Shown here: piece by piece, positions 22,341-34,200 of the stretch
How positions within the stretch are numbered: position 1 is the stretch's first letter
Layout of the letters: every line of letters begins with the position of its first letter
Source: Eumeta japonica
Taxonomy: Eukaryota > Arthropoda > Insecta > Lepidoptera > Psychidae
Assembly: GCA_005406025.1 (NCBI GenBank)
Contig: BGZK01000094.1
Location: 186,001-250,000, forward strand
Direction of reading: 5' to 3'
DNA length: 64,000 nucleotides
The notes under the pieces: model-generated
Databases searched by the model: none
The model's input: the letters and a program-made list of their open reading frames with translations, nothing else
What the model was told of the DNA's origin: nothing
Program-made: the position numbers and the translations under genes

Positions 22341-25074
22341 TTCAAACCCATTTTAATTTTTCAGATCAGATTAGTTCTATGGAACCGCTTTATTTTACTG
22401 CGATTCTATCTATGTATCGATACAAACAATATATTGTGCCTACAGTTCCCTTTTTTCCTTTAGTATTTTCTGTACAATCTGGTCTCATTTTATATAAAAA
22501 TTAAAACAGTATCATTGTGTTTTAGTTTTAATACTAATAGAAATAAAAATACGAAATAAAACGGATTTTAATGATAACGTGGCTCACTGTGAAACAGCCT
22601 ATAGTGAATATCGTAGAGGTTAGAAAAGGAGCGGGCAAAGCGACTGGTCGGGTCGACAGGGCCGTATTGAGTGAAAATATTAATTAATTATATTGAATTT
22701 ATGACGTATTTAATTTGAAATATAATGCGGTATTATATTAATATAAAAATATTTTATTTATCTAATTGAAAAATGTGTAAATGTAATTTCAGATTGTGCT
22801 TTGGCTTATCTATTTTAGAAATGATATGTAAAAGATTTAAAATGGCAAATCTGTTTCAAAGTAAAACATTACCTCACTTTTTAAAAATTGAGCAAAATTA
22901 TATAGAATCGCTTGAAACATTTATAGTAATAATTATCTTGTAGCGGTTAAAATTGTATAACAGATTGTGAAAATAATGTAGCTACATATATGAAATTGAA
23001 AACTATATGCATTTGAAAAGTCAATATCATTGAAACCAATAAAACTACTAAATTAAGTTTGTAATTTTGTTATTAATGCATTGCTTTATTATAATTTCTT
23101 GGTTAACTATTTGATAATTTCAATCATAACTATTAATTTTATGGTTTATATTCTTAGGTAGTGTAATTGATGTTGATAGCTTTGGTTGTGATGGAGGATA
23201 TTCTTATCTTTTAATATCAAATGTCTTTCGTTTAATTGAAATAATATAAAACATACATAGTGATTTACACTACTTTAACTTTTCTTTGTCTATGGTCAAT
23301 TGTCGTTGGTTTATTAATACTCAAGGTCCATTATCAAATAAAACTTTTCTTTCTCAATTTAATCATTATTATAATGAGTTGTATCTCAAATTTTTATTAC
23401 TTATTCCTGAATATACAACTAGCGAAGTAATTCAATAAAGGTCGATTAACATTATCGGACGATAAAACTTTACAAATGTAACGGGCGATTTAGTTAGCTG
23501 TTTTAGTCCTTAAGTTATAACAGCAAATTACCTAATATATACTTTTATTCTATTCATTTTAATTTTTGAATTTAATTATTTGAATGTCAGAATAGATTTG
23601 GAAAATAAAATTTGTAATAATTTTTTAATATCATCTTAAGGATGGCACACGAAATTTAATAAATATCTTTTTGACAAGTTCGACCCTGGCTGTAGCTAAC
23701 CGCTATATTTTAATGATAAACACAGGGACTGTGATTAGTGTTCTTAGTAGTATGACTTCCGGTACGACATTTTCTATATTATTGTTCTATCGGTAGAATT
23801 TTTGTATTAGAGATGTGTTACTACTGATGTTGAGAAACTATATAGGTTTTAAATATTAGATTCATTAAAGTAACTTTTTAGCCTAACCTGTGATGCTGAA
23901 ACACCACATAGCATTTGACTTTATATTCATACCTATTCTGTCTCATATTATAATTAATTGTCTATTGTTTAGTTGTGATGACGTTTACACCGTGTGAATT
24001 TATATAAATTTCGTCTCTATAATTAAATAGCCCACGGCAGGAATGACGTTAAAATTTTATTTCATTTTATTTTATGTAGTTTTTAAGAAAATAGCATTTT
24101 CGATTGTCACGTTTCAAATTATCCAGTCTTTAGTATTATTATAATTTTGATATACAATAAGAATGAAATTATAAAGTGAATTTGTACAAAATTATTTTCC
24201 GAAAATCAAAACAAGAACGGGTGTTGTGGAAATTTCTTACGTTCAAAGTTTTTAAGCAACGATAACAAACAAATTACTTTTCTAAAAGTAACGTATTTTT
24301 ACAATAAAATAGTGTGAATGTTTTCGTTATAAGGGACAGAAAATTCTCGATGCAAATTTAACGTTGTTTACTTTGTATGGGGCACTAAATGCAAAGGGTA
24401 TCAACTTCTGCAAAATAAATGTTCAAGGACAAACAATGAGTCAATAAAGTACAGTCCTGTTTTATTTTTTATTGATCCCGAGTGCAGTATAAGTAAACGT
24501 TGTAAGAAACATGCATAAAAACTATCTGAAGAAAAAATTCACAAGAAGATACAGAAAAAAAACTAGTCTGCCATCTTCGTAGAACTTACGGCAAATTATG
24601 ATTTTAAATTTGAACATCATATTAGATACGCTGTGCAAGTAAAACAATAATTATTTAAATACCTTACATTTTTTGTTTAATACTTAAATATCTAATTAAT
24701 AACAAAGTGATTTCAAAAGTATACTTTTGTTAAATTGTTTCATCTATAGAAAAATGAACAAAATTGTTAAGATTTCATGTAGCCCAGTTTACCCTGTGAG
24801 ATCACAGTGCTAGACAGAGTTGGGATGCATTGTTAAGAATAATCATTATCGTCAACACGCGTTGTCAAGCCGATGACTATTCTAAGATATGTTGTACAAA
24901 ATCCACAATTTCTATCCAACCACAGTAGTTCTGCGTAGGTAATAAATTATATTCTGTGAAGCCGAGTTAGAAATAAAACTATAATCGTGTCAGTAACAAC
25001 ATACGTAAGCAATTTATACTTTCAGACACATATAAAGGTATGTATTCAAATCGATTCCATTTCGCCGAATGTAT
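22341..25074. other. AT-rich desert
   Basis: About 2.7 kb with no gene recognised. Small mixed patches lie at 22580-22670 and 24780-24900. Confidence 0.55.
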
Positions 25075-25530
25075 TTACTCGAGCGAAGCGAGGCCTTTTT
25101 ATATCGCCTGCCGGAGGAGGCACGATTTTAAAACAAAGTCCAAATGTATCCACTTCGGGACACAAGCGGCAAGGATAACGAACAAAAGCTCAAGCGCCGC
25201 GTAGTCTGTCGCATTATGTAAATGCGTCTTAATCTCGACCGAGCCGAGTCAATCCGGGCGCTCGTACCGCTAATAGGCCGGCGCTGGGCCGTATGCGCGT
25301 CACGAGCCAGACGAATATCGGCTGCCCGATTAGAAATCGCCCGGAATCCGAAACTATGGGAACGCGACCCCGCCGGGATGGAGCTCGAGTAATGCATTCG
25401 ATGTACGTACGTCTCTTATGTGGTACATAAATAATGATATACGTTTCGTATACGACGTCCGACACTGCCTACGGATCCGATATGGTAATTCCGTGTCTAA
25501 TAAGCGACTACATTATCGAACTAGACATGG
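25075..25530. promoter_or_regulatory. GC-elevated block, strong cis-regulatory candidate
   Basis: About 450 bp of complex CpG-containing sequence. It includes GCATTATGTAAATGCG (octamer/POU-like, near-palindromic), GCTAATAGGCCGGC, GCCCGATTAGAAATCGC and GTAATGCATTCG, plus paired ACGTACGT. TAAT homeodomain cores are embedded in GC-rich context. Overlapping frames on both strands (25128-25397, 25229-25465 minus) are composition artefacts. The content is typical of developmental enhancers, but no gene link is visible. Confidence 0.45.
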
Positions 25531-25686
25531 ATCATTACTTACGTTTTCTCTCGAAACGTGATAGAAACAAATCGGTCAAGTTGATGGACAAGGGCCTTTT
25601 TATTGAGATAACATTTTACGATAATGTTCATTGAAATACATTCTGTATTTAAATCAGTGCATTTTCGATAAATCAATTCCAGTGCG

Positions 25687-25760
25687 AAATTTTTTTTATA
25701 CGCTTGAAGACGATTCTGTATTGGAATACAGAATCGTCTTCAAGCGTATAAAAAAAATTT
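25687..25760. repeat. 36-bp perfect inverted repeat, 2-nt spacer
   Basis: Arms 25687-25722 and 25725-25760 are exact reverse complements across the dinucleotide GG. The arms contain a T8 tract then ATACGCTTGAAGACGATTC. Unique sequence flanks both sides and no target duplication is visible. It would form a very stable hairpin or cruciform. Confidence 0.97.
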
Positions 25761-26269
25761 TGACTGATCGATCAACCGGAAGATCAAGTAACTATGGCTA
25801 TTTAATAGTATGAGATTTATTTCGACCACGAGCAGTAGTCAAAGTAATCAATTCTAACATACAAAAAAAAACTTCATTGTTACTGTCGTCTTTCACGTTA
25901 CATTTACAGAGTAGGTATTGTTTTGTGCATCTGATGCAAGATGTTTTGACATCAAGAAAATTTTATGGTTCGTTGTAAACATTTTTTCAAAATATTTTCC
26001 ATGCTATTTCCGAAATTAAAAGAATAATGAAACTGTATAACTAAATAATGAACACTATATTAATTCCTTTGCTAAGTTACGTATAAAGATTATGTGACGT
26101 TGTTTGTCGTCATTGTTTTAAATTTTAACAAAATTGTCACATATCCAAAATTATACCTTCCAATAACTGAAAAACGCTAAACTTTAAAATTAACAGTTCT
26201 CACATCTCGAACAATCAAGGCGGTCCAAAGAGGTGTTTATTTACTGTACAACATTTCCTTTTGTGCAGC
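25761..26269. other. AT-rich interval
   Basis: No gene recognised. Confidence 0.5.
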
Positions 26270-26410
26270 TCCGTTCTTAGAGTTATTACTATGCTAATTT
26301 GCTTGTTCTTATAATATTCCCGACTGAAAAGGGTTGGCCGAATAATCGGGCCGTTCCTCCGCCTTATTTGCATTCATTATTGTGTTGTTTGCGAGCGAAC
26401 GTACTTACTA
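26270..26410. promoter_or_regulatory. Mixed-composition block with homeodomain-like cores
   Basis: The block contains ATGCTAATTTGC, GAATAATCGGGCCG and CCGCCTTATTTGCATTCATTA. TAAT/ATTA and TTTGCAT cores recur within 100 bp. Putative enhancer. Confidence 0.3.
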
Positions 26411-27429
26411 CAGTTTTCTTAATAAAAATCAACGGCGTATAAAATTATTTGGATAAAATTGTAGTTAAAAGAAATAATATATATGTGTGAAACTATACAA
26501 AACTAGTAAGTTGGAACGGTTTTTTGGTTTTAGCTTTATTTTTAATTTCAATATGACTGTCAAAGCCAAATCCACATTTACAAAAAATTACTTGTCGCTC
26601 ATCAAAATTTTAATCGTGGCTTAAAATGTTTCTATGCGTATGTCTTCCTCACGCCGCGTTTTGCAAATCAAGGGAGAATTTAGTCTATCGTGACGTTACG
26701 TATCGTTACCTTATGCATTAATTTAATTTTTTTTTATGAAATCACGATCAAACCTTAAAATTTGAATTGCACGGAAACTGTGAGCTTATTCTTTGGGGGA
26801 TATTTCCGACAAAATTAGAAGAGTAATAGGACGAGATAATTGGTCCTCGCTTCCGCCGAGCCGCACGCCCGCTTGGCTTTAATGCGTTCAACTTTTATAT
26901 ACTTCCTACCGAATTGACATAATTAGTGACTTGGCTATGTTTCAAGCAATCGAGTATATATTTTGAGGGCATTTATTTATTTCGAAATATATGATTTCTA
27001 TATACCCATTTTAGAGAATTCAACTCAATGTTACACTGCATAACAAGTATATAAGTATTAAAGTTTATCTTTCACCATCGTCATACAAGTAACAAATGTT
27101 AAATATGTTGAATTTTATATATATGAATTTTCAACTGTTCTTTTAATATTATAGAATTAAAAAAAAATATTTTATATAGTCTCTTTGATAAAATTTGTTC
27201 CTTTCATAGTGTATTGAATGCAAGGTAGTATTAGTAAGCTATTTTTTAATGATAGTAGATAAGGCTATTTTAAGATTTTCCATTTATTTTCAATATATTT
27301 AGGTGTGTGTAAAAAATATTCTCAACAAAATATTTTAAAATAGCAGTAACAGTTACAGTAACGCAGTAAAAAACATATTCTGTACGTCAACGAATCGTTC
27401 AACATTACATAATTCTTACTTATTATTGA
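26411..27429. other. AT-rich interval with one small GC block
   Basis: Mostly AT-rich. A 60-bp GC patch at 26830-26890 (CTCGCTTCCGCCGAGCCGCACG) stands out. No gene recognised. Confidence 0.45.
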
Positions 27430-27550
27430 ACAGCTGGCTTCCACAAGATTGCGTGATCGGGCTGCTACAAGGTCATAAGAATTTATTATGCGTTTGATCG
27501 TTGTGGCGCTTGACAGGTCCCCGTAGTGCCGCGTCTGAGACCTGTATAAA
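27430..27550. promoter_or_regulatory. Mixed-composition block
   Basis: The block reads GATTGCGTGATCGGGC, TTATTATGCGTTTGATCG and GGTCCCCGTAGTGCCGCG, with no coding frame. Putative regulatory element. Confidence 0.25.
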
Positions 27551-27899
27551 GTAGATGAATGTATCTAGTAATTCTATACTTATTGGTAATATGTGCAGGC
27601 AATTTTTCACTAATCTTTTTGTTGATTTGCCACTCACACTCAAAAATACATGATAAACAATTTAAGGAATCATTTGCTGTCAGTAGTGGGTGATTTCGAT
27701 TTGCTTTCGATTTCTACAAAATCTGGAAACAATTTTAAATACTATATGTATCGTTATATAAATTAGCTTCAATAACACTACAAAGTCTAAAATTGAACGA
27801 TAATAAAAAAATTATACCCGGGTCTTATCTTAGTTTTAAAAATAGCCCTATGAATTCATCTCTATCCATATTATTATATCTTGGAAAGAACCGTACTAG

Positions 27900-28110
27900 T
27901 TCAAATACCGCGTGCATCGCATCTAAAACGCATCGGCCATTTTCCTAACGCTCTCGGGTATAAAGGCAATTGCATAAATATCGCCGTCTCTCTCTAACGC
28001 ATATGAAATGCATTTATCAAATCCATCTATAGGAATTAGGACGCCGCGCATGCGCGCGCCCTCAATGTCAAATCAATCCCAGTAGGCACGCCGAGAAAGG
28101 CTCCGTGACG
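27900..28110. promoter_or_regulatory. GC-elevated block with NRF1/Ewg-type palindrome
   Basis: About 210 bp of complex sequence (CGTGCATCGCATCTAAAACG, GCCATTTTCCTAACGC, TAAAGGCAATTGCATAAATA). It ends in GGACGCCGCGCATGCGCGCG. The exact palindrome GCGCATGCGC at 28046-28055 is the consensus site of NRF1 and its insect homologue Ewg, usually found at promoters. A GCCAT Pho/YY1 core lies upstream. Promoter or enhancer function is inferred. Confidence 0.4.
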
Positions 28111-28624
28111 AATTTTTTTATCTATAAGATTCAAATAGACCAACACGTTTTTTTGCATCTACAAACAATATTTCTGAATTTAAATATTCATGAATTCGGA
28201 AATTATACTCTCTGGTTAAATATTAACTAAAAATATTCAATTCATACTTTTATCCCCAAATGTTTATGTGGGCACATGTACGTTCATTTGTCATTTAGTC
28301 TGCAGCATCGTTATTTTATAAATCGTAATTATTTATTATAACGTTTTTCATCGTTATCTATTTGTACGTTTATGTAATTAACCGTAATAAAATAAATAAA
28401 TCCCTATATTAATTAAATGCATTATTGAAAATATTTCAAAATTATATAGTGAGATGTTATTATAAACTAATTAGGTTTATTTAATTTATTCGCTCTTTAT
28501 TTTGGTATTGTTAGCATAAAGGCAGATGTAGTTGATTTAATATTATCTGTTGTTAGCTCAATGTAAGGTTATTCTTTGATTCTATGGTAGCAGTGTTCAA
28601 TTTGTAACACTTTTGTACATAATA
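28111..28624. other. AT-rich interval
   Basis: No gene recognised. Confidence 0.5.
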
Positions 28625-29036
28625 ACTAGCTTTGGCTCGCGAATCCGCTCACATAGATAAACAAATTATACAATATTTTCTATATCGATTAATCTTGCCC
28701 TTATAAATAACAATTCGATCCTGATTTCGATTTAAGTTAGGTTTTCACGGTCAATTTCGTTTAAATCTTGTTCAATATTTCAGTCCTGCGCCCATTTATT
28801 TTCCAATTGCGCTGTCGTTCTCGATTCCGGTATTTATATCCCATTTTCCATATCTATTCTGTTTTTTTTTTGGAAATTATTCTACAGGAACGCATTAGAG
28901 AGAGGTTCGAAATATTACGCCTATAATCCAGAAAATACTCTATTTGGTAAATTTCATCTAAATCCGTGCAGCTGTTCAAACGTAAACAACCAAATATCAT
29001 TACAAAGTATCACATTTTTGAAATTATAGTAATGAC
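28625..29036 (+). repeat. Lepidopteran-type interspersed repeat, copy 5, near full length
   Basis: The head is ACTAGCTTTGGCTCGCGAATC at 28625. TTCGATCCTGATTTCG tracts fill the middle. The tail is AAATTTCATCTAAATCCGTG followed by GCTGTTCAAACG, AACAACC and a TTATAGTAA end. The tail is the canonical 3' end of this lepidopteran repeat group, so this copy ties the head, the degenerate tracts and the tail into one element of about 410 bp. Confidence 0.65.
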
Positions 29037-29094
29037 AAAAGACGCAGTACAAAAATCTTATCATTTGTATATATTTACCATAACTTTCTTCTTA

Positions 29095-29672
29095 TTTATT
29101 GTTGACGTTATTACTTTCGCTTTCGCTCTACTTCATCTTGTCGCACCACATCTTCCTATCCTCCGTCTCTCTCAATTCTCATCGCCCAGTTTGTCACCAC
29201 ATCCTGTCTAAACAAAAAGCAATTAATTGCTTAATTAAGCTTACTTATTAACAATTTTCAAAAGTTCTAGTTATACATAGGAAGCCATATAGATAAAAAT
29301 ATTTAAAAAAGTAATCTATATATAATCTGACAATGAATTCCATTATTGTTTTAAATTTCATTAATATTGGGTAAGTTATTTTCGACTTATAAGTAGACAT
29401 ACAAACAAATAGAAAAATAAACAGACAGTAGCTTATAAATTACAAAATCGTTTGCTCTATTAGTATGCTAAAATTAAATGAAATTAGTTTAATTATTGTT
29501 GAGTGGTAAAAAAATATACGAACGACGAGAATACAAACAAACAAAAAGCAGCCTATGTATGTTCCCAGATGAAACCCTTTCCGTGCCAAATTTCATTAAA
29601 ATCTGTATAGCACTTTAGGTGCGAAATCGTGACAGACAGACAAAGATGCTTTCGGGTTTATAATGTCAGTAT
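29095..29672 (+). repeat. Lepidopteran-type interspersed repeat, copy 6 (3' part)
   Basis: The sequence AAAAAGCAGCCTATGTATG, CCGTGCCAAATTTCATTAAA, GACAGACAGACAAAG and TTTATAATGTCAG at 29545-29667 is a well-preserved tail of the same group. The CTTTCGCTCTACTTC and CCTCCGTCTCTCTC tracts at 29115-29200 may be its decayed middle. The AT-rich 29220-29520 section between them is assigned only by position. Confidence 0.55.
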
Positions 29673-30474
29673 GTGTATATATAGCAAAGATTATAAATTA
29701 TTTGTCTGCCTATGTTATTTACGATATTATTAATCCGAAAAACATTTTTTGGTATTGGCTTAAAATTTACACAGATCATGAGTCATGCCAGAGTCGACTA
29801 TATATAGATGCCTACAAACGAATAGGTACATATGGTTTATCAGACTTCAACCTCACCAAAAGTAAAACGATTTGATTAGCCTAAAACCGAAATTATTATC
29901 GCTTTGTGTTGACTTTAGACTTAATTTTAGTTTATGAAATTTTTATTAAATCAAGTTTTTAAAATTTCTGTACGATTGATAAAAGATAATCCTTTTTTAA
30001 TATTAAATGTGAGAAATGAGAAAAATAAAAATTGTTTATTTTAACTCCATATTATTAGAAATACTTACTTCTGGAAAGGTATTCCCTGTTTAGACGCATA
30101 TCTTTTAAAAACGCCTAAACGCGGAAAATCATTCATTTGGAATGTTAGGACATATCGTCCCCTTACATCAGTATAACGTTATGTGGATTATACAAATATA
30201 ACTAAACTCTTTAAAATGAAACTCAAACATTTTTATGCGTTGCGTAGAACTCAAGTAATATATTATTTATCGAATAGAACAGGACAACAGAGTAGTACAG
30301 TAGGCAATTTTAAATCAAACAAATGTAACTTTCATTTATAACTTAAATTTAAACATTTAAATGATACTGAACTAAACACGCATATGGCATAGACAATTGA
30401 ATTAAAAATTGTACGTGTTTATAAGCTAAATATCATAATGTTGATTTTACTTAGTTACAGATAAACTTCTACTG
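29673..30474. other. AT-rich interval
   Basis: No gene recognised. Confidence 0.5.
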
Positions 30475-30665
30475 TTTGACGCCATACCCCCAACACCAAG
30501 GCCGGCCGCGTTACTTTTACGTAGGGCCACGAGCACATGTTATCGATCGTCATGGGGATGACTTTGATATGGAATGTGCACCGTAATCGGAGCCCGAAAT
30601 GGCGCCAATTGCAGGGCCGGAAATCGGGTCAAGGCTGAGATCCGAATTCGAAATTGATATTGATT
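30475..30665. promoter_or_regulatory. GC-elevated block, partly repeat-derived
   Basis: The first half (CCAAGGCCGGCCGCGTTAC, CATGTTATCGATCGTCATGG) looks unique. The second half (CGGAAATCGGGTCAAGG, GAGATCCGAATTCGAAATTG) resembles the minus strand of the interspersed repeat's GATTCCG tracts. The GTCATGGGGATGAC phrase recurs at 3927. Confidence 0.35.
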
Positions 30666-30722
30666 CTGTCGTCATAAGATTTAAACCTCGCATTTTTGCC
30701 TAAGCTTTCTATAATTTTAGTT

Positions 30723-30775
30723 TCATGCTTTCATTTATTATTACAAATCAATTGTAATAATGAATGAAAGCATGA
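30723..30775. repeat. 24-bp inverted repeat, 5-nt spacer
   Basis: Arms 30723-30746 and 30752-30775 (TCATGCTTTCATT...) pair with one mismatch. Confidence 0.93.
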
Positions 30776-31379
30776 GCAATGAGGTACCAAAATAAATTAA
30801 AATTGCTAAACATCTTAACGTCTCTATAAATAATTGTTGATTTATATTTGTATTAGTAAAAACATGTATATATTTTTTTTGATAAATTTAAAACTATATA
30901 CTTGTTATTAACTAACTAGAAATAATCAAATCCTCTTTTTTTCAATCAAACCAAAAGATATGGCCAATCATATATCGCATAAATACTAATTATCACGTCA
31001 GTCTCGTTCGAGGCATAAACATTGTAATGACTATCATTTAGTCTACACTGTATTATGTAAGTGTGTAAGATATTCCGTAAATTATCTATATTATGAATAT
31101 ACCTGCGGCGCAAATAAGTACTACAAAGTTGCATAAGTAAATAAAGATGCATTTATAAACATTGTTTTAATATACATATACGTTTTAATATGCATATGTA
31201 TTTAAAACGTGTAAATGGTTTTATGTTAAAATAGGTGGGTGTAATAAAAAAAAACAATAATCGAATTTTGTAATTAAAAAAAAAGCGATATTTCTTTTTA
31301 ATATATCGCAGACGACAATTCATCAAAAGCCGTCATGATTGATATACTCCAAATTATACACGCTAAATATTACCGTTAC
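30776..31379. other. AT-rich interval
   Basis: No gene recognised. Confidence 0.5.
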
Positions 31380-31870
31380 AAAGGAGTCCTAACTAACCAG
31401 CTCTTTAGACGGACATTCGAATTCAAACTACGAAATTATAGCATTGCCGCGGAATCATATATTGTGCTCTAGATGATTGTATCAAGAAATATTTCCAACG
31501 AACCGCCGGCAACGGCGAAACTATTTTCTAGTTAAATATTTATCAACGAAAGAGCTGTGGGGAACTCGGGCGCGGGAGCCGCGAACTATACAATATTTTT
31601 ACGAGAGGCCCGCGACGGCTCATTACTATCTTATTACGGGCGGCCTCCGATGACGCGAAACACATCCAATTTTCTGGCGCGCCATTTATTGATATTGACT
31701 CTCGGCAGGCGTCTCCCGAATGCGCCCGGTATCGCTTATTACCATCAGACCTAACGCTAGATAAGCCGCCTTTGGAGACGTGACTCGCGAGGGTCGCAGG
31801 GAAAGAAACGCGCCACCGAAACCGACCGACTACCTCCGTAGGACCGCACACGTGTGGTTGATAATGTATC
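31380..31870. promoter_or_regulatory. GC-elevated block, strong cis-regulatory candidate
   Basis: About 490 bp of CpG-rich, non-repetitive sequence (GGAACTCGGGCGCGGGAGCC, GGCCCGCGACGGCTCATTAC, TCTGGCGCGCCATTTATTG, CACACGTGTGG E-box). The longest frame in the window, 158 codons on the minus strand at 31543-32019, covers it, and a 65-codon plus-strand frame overlaps. Both are probably open because GC is raised: the peptides have no domain or protein-like periodicity, and there is no splice or polyadenylation signal in register. Regulatory function is inferred. Confidence 0.45.
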
Positions 31871-32219
31871 ACAAAGTATATCAACACGAAATTATCTTCG
31901 GAGTAACGTTCATTAGGTTGTTGCTCTGTGAAGTGACAAACTCCACTTATATAAATTAAAATTTGCCTTTTTATTTTTTGTTTACAAGAAATATCTTCAA
32001 CGTATAAAACGCTACGCAATTATGCTTAGATGTTGCACATGTAATCCATGTTGTCGTTTTAATAGTAAGATATTTACATAAAACTTTGTAATACATAAGA
32101 GTAACTACTTTATATAAAATATTATTTTCTGTACATATGTACACACTACAAAGTACATGTTAGAAATTGTTTTTAAATAGTATTACACTTTGTATGTCAG
32201 ATTTGCTGAAAGTTTCTTG
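31871..32219. other. AT-rich interval
   Basis: Nothing recognised. Confidence 0.5.
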
Positions 32220-32410
32220 TTACGTACCAAACCGAGCGAAAGTCTTATCTAACTTAGACGTCAAAGTATTAGCAGCGAGAAGAAAGTGGGTCGTCGGCAA
32301 AGGCGGATAAAACTAATTTGTGAGTATAGCCCGAAGCTTCTATCGGGATCGGGAAGTCACCAAACTGCTGAAGTTAAACTGTTTCCGTGAACAGGCAAGT
32401 GTATATGTGT
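32220..32410. promoter_or_regulatory. Mixed-composition block
   Basis: The block reads ACCAAACCGAGCGAAAG, GTGGGTCGTCGGCAAAGGCGG and CTTCTATCGGGATCGGG. No coding frame. Putative regulatory element. Confidence 0.3.
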
Positions 32411-32879
32411 AGGCGTACAAATAGACAGTCGAAGATTTTTTAAATATGCACCTAGATGAGTAATAAATAATACAAATAAAAAATATTTTATATTCTTCAT
32501 ATTGTAATTGGATAATGAAAAAAATTAGAAACGTGTTACATATGTCCTAATTCGACTCCATAAACATTCTAATATAATTAGATTACGCTTATCTACTAAT
32601 CGTTTTATAGACTGTAACGTAGACATTCTAAGCCCATAGAGCAACTATCTCATGATGCGCAAATTATTAGCTCATCTATACATTCATTTAAGGAAAATAA
32701 TATGTGGTGTCAATTTATAATAACATTAATAAATAAATGAACATTATCTGTTCGGTCATAAGGTGTAGGTATACTCGTCCGTACAAAAATCGAGCACTCC
32801 TCGCTACGAAAACATAAGCTATTGAATTTTAAACAAGATAGAATCCGGTCTGTCAAAGCGGAATAAAGCCAATCAGAGA
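32411..32879. other. AT-rich interval
   Basis: No gene recognised. The frame at 32710-32913 (minus) is not supported. Confidence 0.45.
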
Positions 32880-33030
32880 TAACTAAAGCGCGGTCCGCGA
32901 AAGAGCAGACCATTTGATTAGCATGCCAATGGGCAGGCGCGGGCGCTCGGGCCTAGGGGGGCGAGCGCGGCGCAGAGCGACGAGACGATAATGGCCGACA
33001 CCTGGCTAGTCCGTGACTGTTTGGCCAATG
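32880..33030. promoter_or_regulatory. Compact GC-rich core
   Basis: About 150 bp with the highest sustained GC of this part of the window (GGGCAGGCGCGGGCGCTCGG followed by a G6 run, GCGAGCGCGGCGCAGAGCG, ATAATGGCCGACACC). A TTTGATTAGCATG homeodomain-type core sits at its left edge. It is a candidate promoter or enhancer core. Confidence 0.4.
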
Positions 33031-34079
33031 CGTATCCGAATTTTTTAAAGTGATTTTCGTAATTAGTTCATTGATTAAAGGGCAGTTATATATTAAAAAT
33101 TAGTTCTTAATATTTTTTTTTGCACGTTATCTTTATAACTGATAATAAATATTAGTTATATAATAAATAGTTTTCAATAAATTTAATATTACTCATTTTT
33201 TGTCATTATGTACCTACATAAGTTTTTATTTTAAGATATAATATGTTTTTAAAGTTACAATAGAAATATATAGCGGAAGCTGTCAAGCTAATCTATATTA
33301 AGAAATCTGGGAACTAACAATTTTGAATTCGACTAAAACTATTTAGAAACTTTGAGCATTATTTAAGTCGCATATCTACGGAACTGCAAGCTTCACGAAA
33401 TAAAAACGTTGCGCAGAGTTTTTTCGTAGTAATTTTCCACGCGGCTACGCGCGCTCTTGTATAGTTTTTCTTTTTCCTCTGTTCGAGTAATTATACGATT
33501 GTCGGTCCCTGCTTCGTTGTATTGTTATTTATGCGTTTTGAACGTGGTAGGGTAAGAAAATTTATTCAGTAATTATACCTACTATTTGTCTGAACAATTC
33601 CTTGAAAAATATTAAACTATGTGTTTGTACAATCTACTGATTTTAGTATTTGATACTGATCTGAGTATTTGATAATACCAGTAATACCATTCAATACAGT
33701 TAAAGACATTATTTACCATAGATAAACCATTTATTAGAAACTTGGAAAAAAATTTAAATTTGAACCTTTTAGAGTTTATATCGTCTAATACTTTATTTGA
33801 TGCTCTCTTGTACAATATGATGAAAGTCACGGCTTTACGAACGAGACCTCATACTTAATATGTTTGCCATTATTTTTCCGAATGAGATTTAAGGAATGCG
33901 TATGCATATCAAAAAAATTACTTAAGTATTCTACCATACTTCATATTTCTATGGCTGTTTAGATGCATATATGAGAATCAAAATATTTTTTATTTACCAG
34001 CGTTGATAAGGAAAAAATATATATCAATACACTTATCGAGAGTTATGAGTATGGGCTATATCCAAACTTTCATCGGATA
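33031..34079. other. AT-rich interval with a minor GC patch
   Basis: A minor patch at 33385-33560 (CGTTGCGCAGAG, CCACGCGGCTACGCGCGCTC). Otherwise AT-rich; no gene recognised. Confidence 0.45.
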
Positions 34080-34200
34080 ACCATATTTCTGGTCTCCGCA
34101 TAATATACCGATCGAGCGGAGCCGCCGGCCGGCCAAAACGTGTTCTACCCGTTATTTCGTTTCAAAGATTACTTTTATATAGGAGCGTCCCTGCTTTGAT
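34080..34200. promoter_or_regulatory. Short GC-rich block
   Basis: The block reads GATCGAGCGGAGCCGCCGG, CCGGCCAAAACGTG. Putative regulatory element. Confidence 0.3.

Noticed and set aside
25128..25465. Overlapping minus-strand frames of 78-89 codons
   Set aside because: Arg/Ser-rich translations of CpG-rich sequence. Several frames are open at once, the hallmark of composition rather than coding.
31543..32019. 158-codon minus-strand frame as a protein-coding gene
   Set aside because: It spans a GC-elevated block in which other frames are also open. The peptide has no domain, signal or periodic pattern, and no splice or polyadenylation signals fit.
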